Position numbers and translations under genes: made by a program
Shown: piece by piece, positions 1 to 11,325 of the stretch
Position numbering within the stretch: position 1 is the stretch's first letter
Layout of the letters: every line of letters starts with the position of its first letter
The notes under the pieces: model-generated
Databases searched by the model: none
What the model was told of the DNA's origin: nothing
The model's input: only the letters and a program-made list of their open reading frames with translations
Origin: Symbiodinium kawagutii
Taxonomy: Eukaryota; Sar; Dinophyceae; Suessiales; Symbiodiniaceae
Reading direction: 5' to 3'
Assembly (NCBI GenBank): GCA_009767595.1
Contig: VSDK01007199.1
Coordinates: 290,306 to 354,305, forward strand
DNA: 64,000 bases

Positions 1-1553
1 GCACAGGTACTTGTTTGGTACTGAAAAACAGCGGTCTGAAGAAATACCTGTGTACAGTACAGAAAGTGTATTCTGATATTGGATTGAAATGTCAATATAG
101 GCGCCTTTATATGCTACGGACTGGTATGTATGTATATCAAACCACTCTGCGAATGACCTTGCCTTTCTTCAGTTTGTTTGAAGCAGCACCATCCCCACCA
201 CAACCAATATCAACTTCAAACGTTGGCTTCCTTGGACAGCAAGGCTTCTGAAAAGGCTTTCACCTACGGCCAGGGATGCTACGGAAAACATTGCGGGGCC
301 TTGGACCTACTGGTGTGTCTGCTCCCCTTAAGAGACCTATTTACAAACATGGACGACAGAACCATATCTCCACAGGTATGAAGGTATGTATGAAATATAA
401 CTGCATATGGTAAGAGAATATAAGAGATAACATCTCTTCTCCTTTGACATGCGAAGTAGTATCTTTGCTTGTGATACTCTAAATACACAAAACACGTTCA
501 TATGCAATCATACGATATCAGATCCAAATACGCATTCATAAGACATCCAAAAAAAAACGATGCACAAGCAATTCCTACACATGTAATCTCATAATATCTA
601 AAAAGCTACTGAACATAAATAGCAAACAAGCACTCAGCTCCGGCAACTTGAGTCGCAGGACATTGTCAAATAATGAGTGACCTTCCTCATAGAATGCTGA
701 AACCCCAAATGCACATTGGAACCCAATTGCTTCTGGGTACACTGAACATCTGCACAATTGTCAAAGCGGTCAAGTACCTGCCGATGAGACCACAAAGTGG
801 TAGTCACAAATGTGAAATAAATGCATCTCATGGCATTCTGATAATCGTGATCAACACCCACTTGGATACGGAATGGATACAAATATACGTCTTTTTGGGA
901 AGCAAACCATGATGGGGATGTTTAGGGACAAATGCCAGCTAGCCTGCATTCAGTGGTGTCCCACTGGGTGGGCGTTTAGTTCCAGAATCGTTTGAAACTG
1001 AGAACTGAGAAGCTCCTGCTTGCGAAACCACATGAATGTTGACACTGACGGGCGTTGAGCTTGCACTTGGGGTAAATACCATCCATTGGTTCCTTCCGAG
1101 TCCACAGGTGATGCAGTAAGCAATCATGTTCATGTGGTTGGTCAACCTGTTCTCTTTTCGGTATTGAGTCAATATACACTTAAACCTTTTAGAATTTGAC
1201 ACAACCTGGGACTTTGCAGGTTGTAGACCTCTGTGCCACATAGCCTTGAATGTCGAAAGAGTTTCAGCCACTAATATTAATAAAGTCGGGTCAGACTGAG
1301 AAACGTGTCTGTATACGGCCAGGTCTTTTCAGCAGAATCGATATCCCAACTGCAAAGGAACATCGTCGAGACCGACCCATCACTTCTGAGTCACATCTAA
1401 TTTTCCTGTTGCTTTCCTTAGTGAGTTTGTTGTTTTTCTCAATTCATCCTCCGAAATAGGTCTGTGAAATTGATTCAACCCCTCCGTAACCAAGTATAGT
1501 CACGCTATTGTCTTGATATAATTGGTTTTACAGTAGTAAAACTTGCAAACACA
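1..1553. other. No confident gene
   Basis: Mixed AT-rich sequence. Short open stretches exist at 190-380 (plus) and 940-1270 (minus), but none has convincing splice sites on both sides or a recognisable domain. I see nothing further that I can support. Confidence 0.4.
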
Positions 1554-2505
1554 ATGGACCGATGGGAACAAGAAGAACTACAGCGCTTGGATTCTGCTAG
1601 GACTCCAAGGGGTTACGCTGCCCGTCACCCCACCTCTTCATGCCAAGGCGTGCAGGAAATGGTCAAAGATGAAGCCTTGTGGATGGACAACAAGCATTAC
1701 CAAGGAACATCTGAATGCACATCATGATACCTTTTTTCATATGCAGAAAAACACAGACACATATAGCTATATATATATATATGTAAATATATATATATGT
1801 AGCTTACAAATATATATATATATATATATGTGCGCGTGTGTCGTGTGCTGTCTACATCTATGAAAACGATACAGCAATCTGCGTTGAGGTGCTGGAGACT
1901 AAACATAGAAGAAATGACTTGACAAATCACCCCAGCAAAAACATACACAAATCCCCACAAACCCAAAGCTGCAAACGCTCAATTCAGCAAACAACCAGAA
2001 TCCCAATATTTCCCCGTCATGCTGGCCATACATGAGGCCTGTTCTATTGCCAATCTGGCCACTACAAATGGCTGCACCATTTCCAAATCGGATTGCTTGG
2101 TTGCACCCACGACAGGGGCACCTTGGATTCACCACAAAAAGTGACCGATTTGATTTCGATGAAGTCGGGCCTCCCCAACCTCAGCGAAGCGGTCGGCTTC
2201 AAGTGGTGTTGGGGTTCAGAATCTGAAGGTAACCTGAGGTAACCTGGCTAACAAAAAAACAGCAGGACTATCATTAGTTTCCAAGAATTACTTATGATTA
2301 CCATATAGGATTGGAAACAAGAATTAGTTATGATTGAATGGGATTCTAATGATTGGATTGATTTATAGGATTCTCCCATCCAATCATTGGTTTCCAAGAA
2401 TTACTTATGATTAGTTTTGGACAAGTTGGGAAGAATGGATGCAGCCTGTTTTGGGGCTGCCGATGAAGACTGGAACCAAATGTATGCCGATGGGAGTTCC
2501 TATTC
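1554..2505 (+). CDS. Two-exon start of an unrecognised gene
   Basis: Exon 1 runs 1554-1704 from an ATG in a good context (ACAATGG) and begins MDRWEQEELQRLDSARTPRG. It is charged and ends at a GA donor (GAACAT) just before an in-frame stop. Exon 2 runs 2415-2505 after TTAG, starts LDKLGRMDAACFGAADEDW and ends at a GTAAAG donor. Exon 1 leaves one base and exon 2 supplies two, so the frame is kept across a GA-AG intron. The 3' end is not found; the next exon should enter in phase 2. The family is not recognised. It is one of few plus-strand genes in a mainly minus-strand stretch. Confidence 0.55.
1760..1832. repeat. TA microsatellite
   Basis: Imperfect (TA)n runs inside the intron of the small plus gene; self-complementary and hairpin-prone. 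Confidence 0.85.
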
Positions 2506-2774
2506 GTAAAGTTAAATTGGATGTTTCTCCGTCAGGAAGGCATCCAAATCACCAAGAGATTGTGTCTGTTCTTTTTCAAAATCTAGACAACTGTCAAGAA
2601 TACAAGTCTTAACACCCAATCATACTAGTCGGCCTGGTGGGAATCTTCAATTCTCAACCCCCCAAATTGTGCTTACCAGCTAGCTTTGTGGCCCTGTCGA
2701 AAAACCAACAAAGGTGTGACTACTGGACAATACGTGCAATACACATATATCACAATATTTATGTGGGATAAGTG

Positions 2775-2885
2775 TATCTATATATATATATATACATCGT
2801 GCTGCAATATATATCTATAGTAGATGTACACAACATATAAATACAAATATAAATATTCACATATATATATATATACAGTATATTT
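2775..2885. repeat. TA-rich microsatellite
   Basis: Interrupted (TA)n with palindromic blocks, between the plus-strand exon at 2.4 kb and the minus-strand exon at 2.9 kb. Confidence 0.8.
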
Positions 2886-2907
2886 ATTTATGTTGGGGAG
2901 TACTTAC

Positions 2908-3033
2908 AACGGTCCCAAAGCCACCATCCTTTACAATCAGGAACCCGGAAAATGATGTGCGGGTGCACGATGCGTGCCAAGGGTGTGACGCGACAAGCTT
3001 GGCGTAGTCTCCAGCGTCCTCCATGTTCTGACC
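2908..3033 (-). CDS. Internal exon, unrecognised minus gene M1
   Basis: On the minus strand it is preceded by CTCCAG and followed by a canonical GTAAGT donor, and it is 126 nt long. Two frames are open. Phase 0 reads GQNMEDAGDYAKLVASHPWH and so on. The frame that matches the phase-1 exit of the upstream exon (3328-3439) reads SEHGGRWRLRQACRV, then contains VPDCKGWWLWDR. I favour the latter on phase but cannot exclude the former. It is the last exon found of chain 5528 to 2908. No family recognised. Confidence 0.6.
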
Positions 3034-3327
3034 CTGGAGTCACATTGAGCTTGTTCATCAGCTGATTACAAGGGGTTCACAGCATCTACCAGTTGCTTTG
3101 CTTGCAAATGATCATGCTTCCCACTACCCAGAGCTGCGATGTGGGTCTCCAAATGGTTTGCTGCACATGATGGGTGAGAATGCAATTGAACAATCACATC
3201 AACAGTTTAAATAGCTGTCCGCAAACACTGGGAGCCCAGCTTGAAACTCACAAATACACACAGGTATGGGTGGTCCTCCCCTTTAAGGCAGAGACACTCC
3301 ATGACACAAGTTCAGTGGCCATGTCAC

Positions 3328-3439
3328 CTCTGAAAGGCCCATGAACAGTGGGCAACTCAGCGCATTTGCCATCCAACCACCGGGATTCAAGGGCTATCCC
3401 ATGGGTCTCATTGACCATTCCCCAATGACAAGTCTTCAC
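3328..3439 (-). CDS. Internal exon, minus gene M1
   Basis: Acceptor GACCCAG, donor GTGACA, entry phase 0 and exit phase 1. The product begins VKTCHWGMVNETHGIALESR and ends TVHGPFR. Its entry phase matches the exit of exon 4245-4366, supporting one gene. Composition is protein-like (Trp, Cys, His), but no domain is recognised. Confidence 0.6.
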
Positions 3440-3602
3440 CTGGGTCCTATGGCTGCGGATACCATGCACCCCGGCTTTTCACATCCCATCAATGACCTAA
3501 CTCGTCTAGCTACTGGGCCGTGAATGACCATCCATCAGCTTCTGATTATTGGTAGTGAGCCATAGCCACACAGTGAGTAAGTAAATCCCCTGATCTTGTG
3601 GG

Positions 3603-3750
3603 TTAGTTTCCCCTAGTATCAACCACATTAACCAGCTGATTCAGCATTCTCCGATCTGGGGCAGGTGGATCCCCATGTGCCTTCACCAAAGTGAGACGGT
3701 AGACCGTTCGCTGCTTCTTCTCAGCCAGCGCCTGCTCAGCGAAGCGAATT
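3603..3750 (-). CDS. Possible alternative or terminal exon near M1
   Basis: Preceded by GGAG on the minus strand. It reads IRFAEQALAEKKQRTVYRL, then VNVVDTRGN and a TAA stop. The sequence looks coding (basic helix), but its entry phase (2) does not fit the exit of 4245-4366 (0). It may be an alternative 3' exon or belong to another transcript. Confidence 0.4.
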
Positions 3751-4244
3751 CTCCAGGTCATGGAGGACTCACACAGACGTTGTTGGGTGCTGATGGTAGA
3801 TCAATAGATCTACAAATCACCCATTCTTTGGGATACGTCACAAGCTACTTAAGGTAGTGATTACTGGGAATGTCTTGTTATTAATGGTAGTGATTTTGGA
3901 TAAATTACATAGATCATAGTAATGGTAGATCCATGTTAATTAAGGTCGACTGGGGGTGGTTTTTGTTAATTAACATGGATCAACCATTTCTGAAGGTGTG
4001 TGTACTTCAGTGAATGGTGGAAACTCCCAACTCATCCCAAAAATGATAAAGACGTGTGCATTGGTATTGTTCAATGGAGTCAAGAACCCAATCGAAGTGT
4101 AAACCATGTATGGACAAAACCCTACGTGAGTAAAACACGTGTCCTTGATTGTTCTGGAGGCCAATGGATAATGCAAACCACACAGAGATGAAATGCAACA
4201 AATTTTCATATTATGGATATATCCATACATGGGACAGACCGTAC

Positions 4245-4366
4245 CCTAAAAGATTTCTGGAACAACTTGGTATGGCATCGCCACTGAGGATCTGGCCCAC
4301 CGCTGGGGTCCAGGCTTTGGATCCACTGCTCTTGAATCACATGACTTCGACATGTAGGGAGTGCTC
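4245..4366 (-). CDS. Internal exon, minus gene M1
   Basis: Acceptor GCTTAG, donor GTACGG, entry phase 1 and exit phase 0, 40 codons. It begins ALPTCRSHVIQEQWIQSL and ends HTKLFQKSFR. Phases match the exons at 4702-4906 (upstream) and 3328-3439 (downstream). Function unknown. Confidence 0.6.
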
Positions 4367-4701
4367 CTAAGCAATCAACACCCAGGCATGACAAGAATAT
4401 CCTTTCATGGCTAGCAAACGCCATATGATGGCTAAGAGAATATTGATCGATCTCTGAATATCAAGTTTTAGAGTAAGTTTGATGATGGCAAAAAATGTCA
4501 AAGAATGATCGATTAACATATTGGTCCCATGAAATCATGATAACATATGAAACCATTGATGAAACATGATGATAATCTTAATTATCACAAACTGATCACT
4601 GATAAATCCAATACATTGATGAACATTGGTGAAACAAATCAATCCGACCATTACCAACACATCAAAAACACATTAGTAACCACCATTGATACCACAACTA
4701 C

Positions 4702-4906
4702 CTCCCCCGTTCCGGTTAACGATCCCGCCTTCATGGAATCCAAATATCTGGGCCAAAAATCTGTGAAGAGCGGCCTCGCCAGGTACAGCACCCCCTACGA
4801 CCCACCCGGTTGTGTCATCCGCCAGATGCTGTTTAGTACACTGCTTGGTGGTGCGAACAGCCACCCCGTCATGAAACATATGGTCAACCAACCATTGTGT
4901 TAATAA
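4702..4906 (-). CDS. Internal exon, minus gene M1
   Basis: Acceptor TTTGTAG, donor GTAGTT, 68 codons plus one base. Key stretches are QWLVDHMFHDGVAVRTTKQ, HLADDTTGWVVGG and ALHRFLAQIFGFHEGG. The plus strand is also open here (FMESKYLGQKSVKSGLARYS), so the strand rests on phase agreement with both neighbours. No family assigned. Confidence 0.55.
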
Positions 4907-5416
4907 CTACAAAGGAAAAAACAATAATGATAATAAGACCACCCAGGGGAAAATAGAAACTGTTTCAAACCACCAACCAGTAAAAGTTTAGTGAACCTTC
5001 ATCGACTCTGACCATTCGACCCATGACAGTCTTCCGGGGAAGACTTTACATCACCTCCATTAGCAACCGTATGGCCTTGCCTAAAAGATCTTTAGGTGAG
5101 TGTTGAAACAAATTAACAAACATCAAAATATTGTACGAAGGTATTTGCACAAAGGTATTTAAAGAAAACACATTGATATAGATGTGTTCAATTTGAAAAA
5201 AAACATGTATAGATATATAGATATTGCACTATATTTGACTGGTTGATGGCTCTCTCCACTTCATGGCTCGCGATCAACCTACCCCTTTTTAGCTAGGTAT
5301 GAGCCAGCTCGTCAAATATAAAAGAACCATACTCAGGCTGGCTCACCAACTTCGAACTGGGGATTCCCAAAAATTATTTTCCTATGATCATCCCAACCAG
5401 CAGAACCACCTGCCAC

Positions 5417-5528
5417 CTGCAGGAGATTCATGTCACCCGGCTCGTGCACGTCGGCCTGTCCACTGCCTTCAAGGTCTCCTTGGTTCCGGCGTCGACACCT
5501 TAGCTCCAACAGTTCTCGGCTAACTTTC
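5417..5528 (-). CDS. Internal exon, minus gene M1
   Basis: Begins KVSRELLELRCRRRNQGDLE and ends EPGDMNLLQ before donor GTGGCA. Entry phase 2, exit phase 0, matching exon 4702-4906. The upstream intron ends with the right end of a family-I inverted-repeat element (CCCACAGCC then TTCTAG), as in other genes of the window. Confidence 0.6.
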
Positions 5529-5599
5529 CTAGAATTTGGCTGTGGGTGGAAACCCCGTAGCCCTGGTCCCCCTATGATCAGCCATCGTTTTCCTTATGA

Positions 5600-6000
5600 T
5601 TGGGAAATTATTGGTCAATAGTGGCTACTATTGGTTGATGATAGATAATTAATAACCAAGAAAGGGCTTTTTGGCTATCATTGGCCAATAATTGGTCAAT
5701 AGTGGCTATTATTGGTTGATGATAGATCATTAACAACCAATAAAGGGCATTTTGGCTATTGGTCAATGATTGGTCAATAATTGGTCAATAACTGTTCAAC
5801 ACAATGGCTATTATTGGCTGATGATAGATCATTAACAACCAATAAAACGCTTTTTGGTTGTTATTGGTCAATTGGTCAATATTTGGTCAATAATGGCTAC
5901 CACTGGTTGATGATAGATCATTAATAACCAATAAAGGGCTTTTTGGCTGTCATTGGTCAATAATTGCCTGATGTGGCTACTATTGGTTGATCATAGAACA
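5600..6000. repeat. Tandem array of ~115-bp units
   Basis: About four diverged copies of a unit containing TTGGTCAATAATGGCTA, TTGGTTGATGATAGATCATT and CAATAAAGGGCTTTTTGGC. The repeated TTGGTCAAT/ATTGACCAA words resemble the ends of the family-I elements, so the array may derive from one. It lies in the intron upstream of exon 5417-5528. Confidence 0.75.
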
Positions 6001-6351
6001 TCTACTCGTTGATGAGGGTGGCTAACTAATGGTTCACAACCAGTGTAACTACTGGTTTTTGTAGAGTTAGGGTTGGCTATAAACCAACTACGGGAACCAC
6101 CCTGTATGGATGATAATTCCAAACATGGATAAGTAATCTCCCAACAGCCAGACTGGCTTGGGCATTTATGGGAGGTTCACCATTGGCACAGGGTATGAAC
6201 CCACAACGGCATCTTTTGGTACTAAGACACACCGGGGGTACACGACCCACGGCAGATGTAACCTGAAGATTTTGCTACTTAGTCACCAGTCACTTGGATC
6301 TTGTGGATGGAACTGGTGTACCCATCCATGCTGGATGAAGCTTACATCTAC

Positions 6352-6490
6352 CTTCAAATCGCTGGAACCAACGCGTTTCGAACATCGAAGCCGCTGCCGT
6401 AGCCCAGTTCCAGGCTCCCCGGCTGATGTACAGCTGCGTGATGGGGCTGAGCTTCCGGATGGCATCGGGGAACCTCAGCTGATACAGCGT
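6352..6490 (-). CDS. Exon, minus strand, unrecognised
   Basis: The minus strand reads PTLYQLRFPDAIRKLSPITQ, then WNWATAAASMFETRWFQRF, before donor GTAGAT. Codons are GC3-rich and the peptide is convincingly protein-like. The acceptor near 6490 is uncertain. Its exit phase (1) does not join the next minus exon directly (phase 2), so an exon is missing between or it is a separate gene. Confidence 0.5.
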
Positions 6491-7012
6491 CGGTTCTCAT
6501 CATTTTTTTTGGGAAACGGCACCACCTAAACCAGTTGTCGTTTATCATTATTGCCGATGAGTCACCATTGTTCATGGTTATAAAATGGGCATAGGGCATA
6601 ATGGTGATATGATCAGAGTCACAGCCTAAACAATTACGGTTTGCCATGATTGCTAATCACTATGCCCCATTTTTCACCATTATTGATAGTTATATCTTCA
6701 TAATCACAGCCTTAACAAGCCGATTCATCAGCCATATCCTATGCTTCCAATTGTGCACTATGAAATAGTAGCTCACCAAGCCCAGTTACAACAAGCTGGT
6801 AGAAGCTGGTTACCCACTATTTCATGGTAACTGGAAGGGTAGGGCAAAAGAGAGAAACAACTTCTGTGGATGATTCTACCCTACCCTTCCAGATAACCCA
6901 ACCCTTCCAGTTACTATGAAATACTTGTTGCTGGAAGGGTAGGTTAGAAGATGAGATCATTCCATCCTAGAAAACTCTGGGGTGTTGTCGTCCCAGCAAG
7001 TGGTGGATAATC

Positions 7013-7875
7013 ACTGTCCCAGCTCGCTGCTTGTCCACCGACCTGTGTGGACAAGCTGTCCGGTGGCCCCAATCAGTGACTTGTCATCAAAGGAGGCTGA
7101 TTACTTTTGTATCCAAGTGGTCTTGCCAGGCTGCTTGTTTGATACCAATCCCATTCAGTCACTACCATAAGAAGGATTCAGTATCAGTTAAAGATGTTAT
7201 TGCAGCCTCAAAAATGGTCGTGGCAAGGGTCCCCCTTGCAGAAAGGCAACCAACTTTAAGATCTATGAAACATGTTGTACCAAGCGATCTTTGGTTGCTT
7301 TGCAAAAGATCTATAAACTTTCCGAATCACCCTGAGTACTGGACCTCAACGTTGATCACTGCACAGGTTCATGTGCATGTTGTAGAAGGACAGTAAGATT
7401 GCTGAAAATATTCCCATAACTCTTGTGGTGCCCTAAGATGAGTGGTATTGTAGTGTAGATCAAGTTCATGGATGACGCCCATCAAACACATGAAACCCAC
7501 AGGACACATATGCATTTATTGTTGCAACCGTCGACCATGGGTAGTGCCAATATATGATGTATATCTACCCCATATGATATATATATATATAGATATTCAT
7601 AGTTATATGTACATATATGTAAGTATACTAATATTTACAGTATGTGTTCATTGATATATAAATATATATATATATATATGCATATTATAAAAGCATAATT
7701 GATACTCCTAGATATCCCTGCCAGCCATGGCTCCTCATGGTTTGGTTGGATGCACCGGGCCCCATCTGTTTACCGAGGTCGTGTTGGGCTCCGGCTGAGC
7801 GTTGGTCACCAGGAAGGTGCTGATCCTTACCGCTGGGAGATGGTGATGCAAGACGTGGTTCAAACATATGGGAGG
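7013..7875 (+). CDS. Probable plus-strand exons, unrecognised
   Basis: Three open blocks: about 7013-7130 (SDLSSKEADYFCIQVVLP), 7168-7350 (VKDVIAASKMVVARVPLAER) and about 7715-7875 (WFGWMHRAPSVYRGRVGLRL then YRWEMVMQDVVQTYGR). The last ends exactly where a family-II element begins (AGG|GTTTCATAGG), the same boundary seen after the minus exon at 62.5 kb. Antisense frames are partly open, so strand is not certain for the first two. No domain recognised. Confidence 0.4.
7568..7680. repeat. TA microsatellite cluster
   Basis: Two (TA)n blocks joined by AT-rich sequence, between candidate plus exons. Confidence 0.8.
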
Positions 7876-8042
7876 GTTTCATAGGATTTATAGGGGTTAT
7901 TACCCATTGATAGTGGTTAACGATAGGGGATAATAACCAACAAAAAGGATGGTTTCTCAAAATAGGGAACCCTTAAAATGGTTGGTATATTACTATAAAT
8001 GACTATTAGTGGATGATTTGGAGGTACCCCTATTCTAAGAAA
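7876..8042 (+). mobile_element. Family-II element with nested family-III inverted-repeat element
   Basis: Starts GTTTCATAGGATTTATAGGG at the end of an exon-like frame and continues with TTACCCATTGATAGTGG and GATAGGGGATAATAACC. Within it, 7948-8042 begins TTTCTCAAAATAGGG and ends CCCCTATTCTAAGAAA, a short terminal inverted repeat. A second copy of the whole arrangement is at 62.31-62.47 kb in opposite orientation. It is non-coding and is best read as an introner/MITE-like sequence. Confidence 0.6.
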
Positions 8043-8427
8043 CCAAACATATTCACTATAATAGGATGATGATATTGACCACAACAGGATGTTCATGTTG
8101 ACCATAGAAGAATTTATCATACCTATTATGGCAAATTGTGGTATTACTCTTGACTAATAGGAATCAACTAGCAAAGGCTGATAATGAAGAATCTTTTGCA
8201 AATAATGAAGGGCAGGCAATAAACTACTAGTTACTGTAATAGAATAGGTCCTGAATCATACTGGGTGAACCACTAGTATAGGTAATAATTAAACATAACA
8301 AATCATCACAGGTGATAGCAATGGTACCAAGCAGTGTCAACGGTGTTTAATGCTGGCAAGTACACCAGAAGTAACAACACGAGGGTATGAACCAATGTCA
8401 ACAACAAGTAATGTTTTGTAGTGGCTA

Positions 8428-8560
8428 ATGTTCGAGGACGTGAGGGGGTTGTGTAGGATAGCATCAGCCCGGGCACGTGCGGCTGTGCGGCTGGAATCAT
8501 TGAACGGTTTGCAACTCTACGGCTGCAGCACGTCACTGCACTGTGAATCTGCAGTTGCCT
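8428..8560 (+). CDS. Possible exon, strand uncertain
   Basis: After TCGAG the plus strand reads DVRGLCRIASARARAAVRLE then LNGLQLYGC. The antisense frame is also open. GC-rich island between AT-rich flanks; no family recognised. Confidence 0.25.
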
Positions 8561-8698
8561 GGTTTTCCACATCCAAAATGGCAGTGGATACAAAACTGAA
8601 TTTAAAACCTCCTATACCCCATCATGACTATCCCAAACCATGATACACTTCTCGCTGGCTGGGACGTTCACCCGCCCACCGTTGCTAGCCAGTCGCAC

Positions 8699-8862
8699 CC
8701 TGGTCCCGGGACCAACATCCGAGGCACTCCCTTTTGTGGAGCTCATTCACCAGCTCGTTGATTTTCGGGTACCTCGCGCCACACCAACAGTTTCCAGTGC
8801 AAGGGAACCAGTGATCACTCGCGAAGCTACCCAAGTCATTCGCCAAACTGAGATTGAATTTC
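8699..8862 (-). CDS. Cys-rich internal exon, minus gene M2
   Basis: Acceptor TACACCAG, donor GTGCGA, 54 codons. It begins KFNLSLANDLGSFASDHWF, then CTGNCWCGARYPKINEL and RECLGCWSRDQ. Five Cys in C-x3-C-x-C and C-x2-C spacing suggest metal binding, but I cannot name a domain. Entry phase 2 matches exon 8974-9062. Much stronger than the antisense frame, which is also open. Confidence 0.65.
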
Positions 8863-8973
8863 CTGGTGTAGGAAGTATGCTCAAGAATTTCGGAACCAGC
8901 TTTGAAAGATCAAAATCTGAGTGGCTGTCTGATCCCTGCTAAAAGTCTAATTTCTGGTGGTTAATATCACCAC

Positions 8974-9062
8974 TGTACCCAAATCCTGCTTGAAAGGAGC
9001 ACCCCCAGAACATCCCCAGAACCAAACATCACCCGGCAACCGCTTTGGCATAGCCCACATTC
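8974..9062 (-). CDS. Internal exon, minus gene M2
   Basis: Acceptor CACCAAG, donor GTGGTG. The phase-consistent frame reads ECGLCQSGCRVMFGSGDVLG and exits in phase 2 into 8862. A second open frame (MWAMPKRLPGDVWFWGCSGG) is protein-like but breaks phase with both neighbours. Cys spacing again suggests a metal site continuing into the next exon. Confidence 0.5.
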
Positions 9063-9655
9063 CTTGGTGAATCCCTTCCCCTTTTTGTGGCAGATCATTA
9101 CTATTGTTGAAAGCCACTATGAATCGATCACTGATCAGTACTATTTTTCTTCTACAGTGTATATTCAAAAACAAACATACCGATTTAATAAAAAAATATA
9201 TTCATACATTCATACTACTCATACACCATATTTGTGTATTCAGTGTATTCATGATTAATTGATATTGCCATAATATTGTAACATACATACACGACATACA
9301 TAAATCATTATGCGTTAACATGAAGAGAAACGTGGCTGGTGACACGATGCAGCAACCATTGTTTGGCAGGGCACATGATCGGCTCACCGACCAAGGATAA
9401 TGCGCAATGCCTGGTGACCGATAGCCGCGGTAGCCACTGAATCTGACACATGGGCACTGGATCCTCGTTGGTATCCACGGTGAGACGGTGAGGGTTTTAG
9501 GCTTTAGGTTAGCTACCAAAGAGGGTCATTGGGCAGGTATGAGTGTAATTAGGCCAAATACGTGGTTGCATCACTTAGCAGCAGCAAACACTGGTGAACA
9601 AAAAACGTTACTTGATTGTTCATCCTGGTTAGTAGTTTTTTCTTGTTAACGCAGC

Positions 9656-9739
9656 CTGGTAAACAGTTGCGTTCCCCAGCGAAGATGCAGCATCGATCTG
9701 AATCCTCATCAGCTTGCAACCATCCAACGATTGTAAATC
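9656..9739 (-). CDS. Internal exon, minus gene M2
   Basis: 28 codons, phase 0 on both sides: DLQSLDGCKLMRIQIDAAS and so on to NATVYQ. Acceptor CTCCAG, donor GCTGCG (a GC-AG intron). Joins exon 9944 upstream and 9062 downstream without frame change. Confidence 0.65.
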
Positions 9740-9943
9740 CTGGAGTAGCAGCACTTCCTCTTGGAATTTGACTCACCTCTCAAGTGGCACATCCATCGGT
9801 TTCTTTTGTTGCGTTCGCATCCTGGCTGTGATCCCAACCTTGGATGTGCATCTCCATTTACACAGCTAGACCATGGTAGCCGGTAGCAGCACCATGGCTG
9901 CAGCATGCTGCAGCAGAGATGGCTATGCCGCGGTTCGCCTTAC

Positions 9944-10100
9944 GTTCAAAGCTTCCTCGAAGCGCTCCTTCTTCACACCAGGAATNNNNNNNNNNNNNNN
10001 NNNNNAGGCCACGGGCTCAGTGACCCACAAGGCGTTGCCTGCTGTTGTGGCACCATGGATGGACCAAAGTGTTGTGAGAAAAACAACTTCGGAATTTCAA
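9944..10100 (-). CDS. Exon broken by assembly gap, minus gene M2
   Basis: Left of the gap the minus strand reads GVKKERFEEALN and stops at a canonical GTAAGG donor. Right of the gap it reads LFFSQHFGPSMVPQQQATP. Twenty Ns (9986-10005) interrupt it, so the length is not known. Exit phase 0 matches exon 9656-9739. Confidence 0.55.
9986..10005. other. Assembly gap (20 N)
   Basis: Run of Ns inside an exon. Confidence 1.
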
Positions 10101-10159
10101 GTGTAACGATACCCAATTGCAGTGAGTATGAACTGATACGGACAAGCACCAGGGATAGA

Positions 10160-10271
10160 ATTGTGATGATTTGTGCGACATGGATGACATGGCTCTTTGT
10201 CGGACGCAGTGAACGACCAGATGAACTTCAGTGGGTCAGTGCGATGGTCACGGTCACAGGTTTGCACTGGA
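10160..10271 (-). CDS. Probable exon, minus strand
   Basis: After CCTGGCAG the minus strand reads PVQTCDRDHRTDPLKFIWSF then SDKEPCHPCR. Protein-like with four Cys. The donor is unclear. Probably upstream of M2. Confidence 0.45.
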
Positions 10272-10548
10272 CTGCCAGGAGTTGAGTCACAGGTCTGTTA
10301 CATCTTCAACTACTCTTTGTTGATATACGCACGAAAGTGTTCATGCACCTACCATTGATGAACATTTCATTGTGCAGTGAAGGCTGGGCCAACATCACTC
10401 AGCTGGCCAGCACAGCAGTCGCCTTTGCATTCGCGAATCATCCTGGCAACACGACATGTCTGGACGACTGAAAGGCTCCAAAAACCGCGTCAAATAATGC
10501 CAGATACAAACCTGTTTGACTGAAGCCTGTCGAACAAGAAAGTAGAAC

Positions 10549-10736
10549 CTATGGTAGTCGAGTCTCTGCCAGCTTGAAGCCTAGCCTCGGTACTGATGGT
10601 GTAGCCCATTGCTGATGTTTCACTAGGTGCTGGTTTCACCCCAGCGAGACCTAGTCCAATTGGCGATTCATTTGAGTATTCATCCGAGGTAGGTTCTAAC
10701 ACAACTGTGGGGATTTGCAAAGCAACGTCAGCAATC
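10549..10736 (-). CDS. Exon, minus strand
   Basis: 188 nt, entry phase 2 and exit phase 1, acceptor AATGAG, donor GTTCTA. Reads IADVALQIPTVVLEPTSDEY, then SPIGLGLAGVKPAPSE and ISTEARLQAGRDSTTI. Ser/Thr/Pro-rich, likely a linker. Family unknown. Confidence 0.6.
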
Positions 10737-10919
10737 CTCATTACTCACGAGTATCAACGACTATGGACCACATGTACTGTTCATAGTGAATCACTAATGA
10801 CCAATGATCGGTATAGTTGTAAAGTGAGTAAAACACTGCTGAGCAAACACACATCACCAGTATCAACCACTATGGTTGTAATTACTGTCAAGCAAAGCAA
10901 CAAAACAAATTGGGATCTA

Positions 10920-11037
10920 CAAACATCACTTTGCCATGCAATCTCTCCATGGCTTCCGTTCCCCGAATCCCGACCTCTTGTGCTGATCGATGCCATCTGC
11001 AACAATCCTCGGAGTTGTGGATGGGAAATGGAACCAA
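10920..11037 (-). CDS. Exon, minus strand
   Basis: Acceptor TTTGCAG. The frame that fits the phase-1 exit of 11326 reads SISHPQLRGLLQMASISTR then SHGEIAWQSDV. An alternative frame reads LVPFPIHNSEDCCRWHRSAQ. Donor probably GTGATG near 10920. Unrecognised. Confidence 0.45.
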
Positions 11038-11325
11038 CTGCAAAGCAATCAAGTGTTGATAGGTGACTATAGCTGATTGGAGATAGTTACAGTGGCAAAC
11101 TGTCTCTAACAGTCAATTTCTTCTCTGGTTGTGTTTGCTTTCAAAGGATTTGTATCCATCAGTTGATGCATTCATGAATCATGTATTTTAAATTCTACAC
11201 AGGTGTGTATCCATATGCAGAAATAGAATTCACATATGTTCAAAAGACATATTCAAACAATATACATGAGATATCTACAGGGTACACATGCACATCATGG
11301 CATAGCATACCTTGCAACCCACCAC

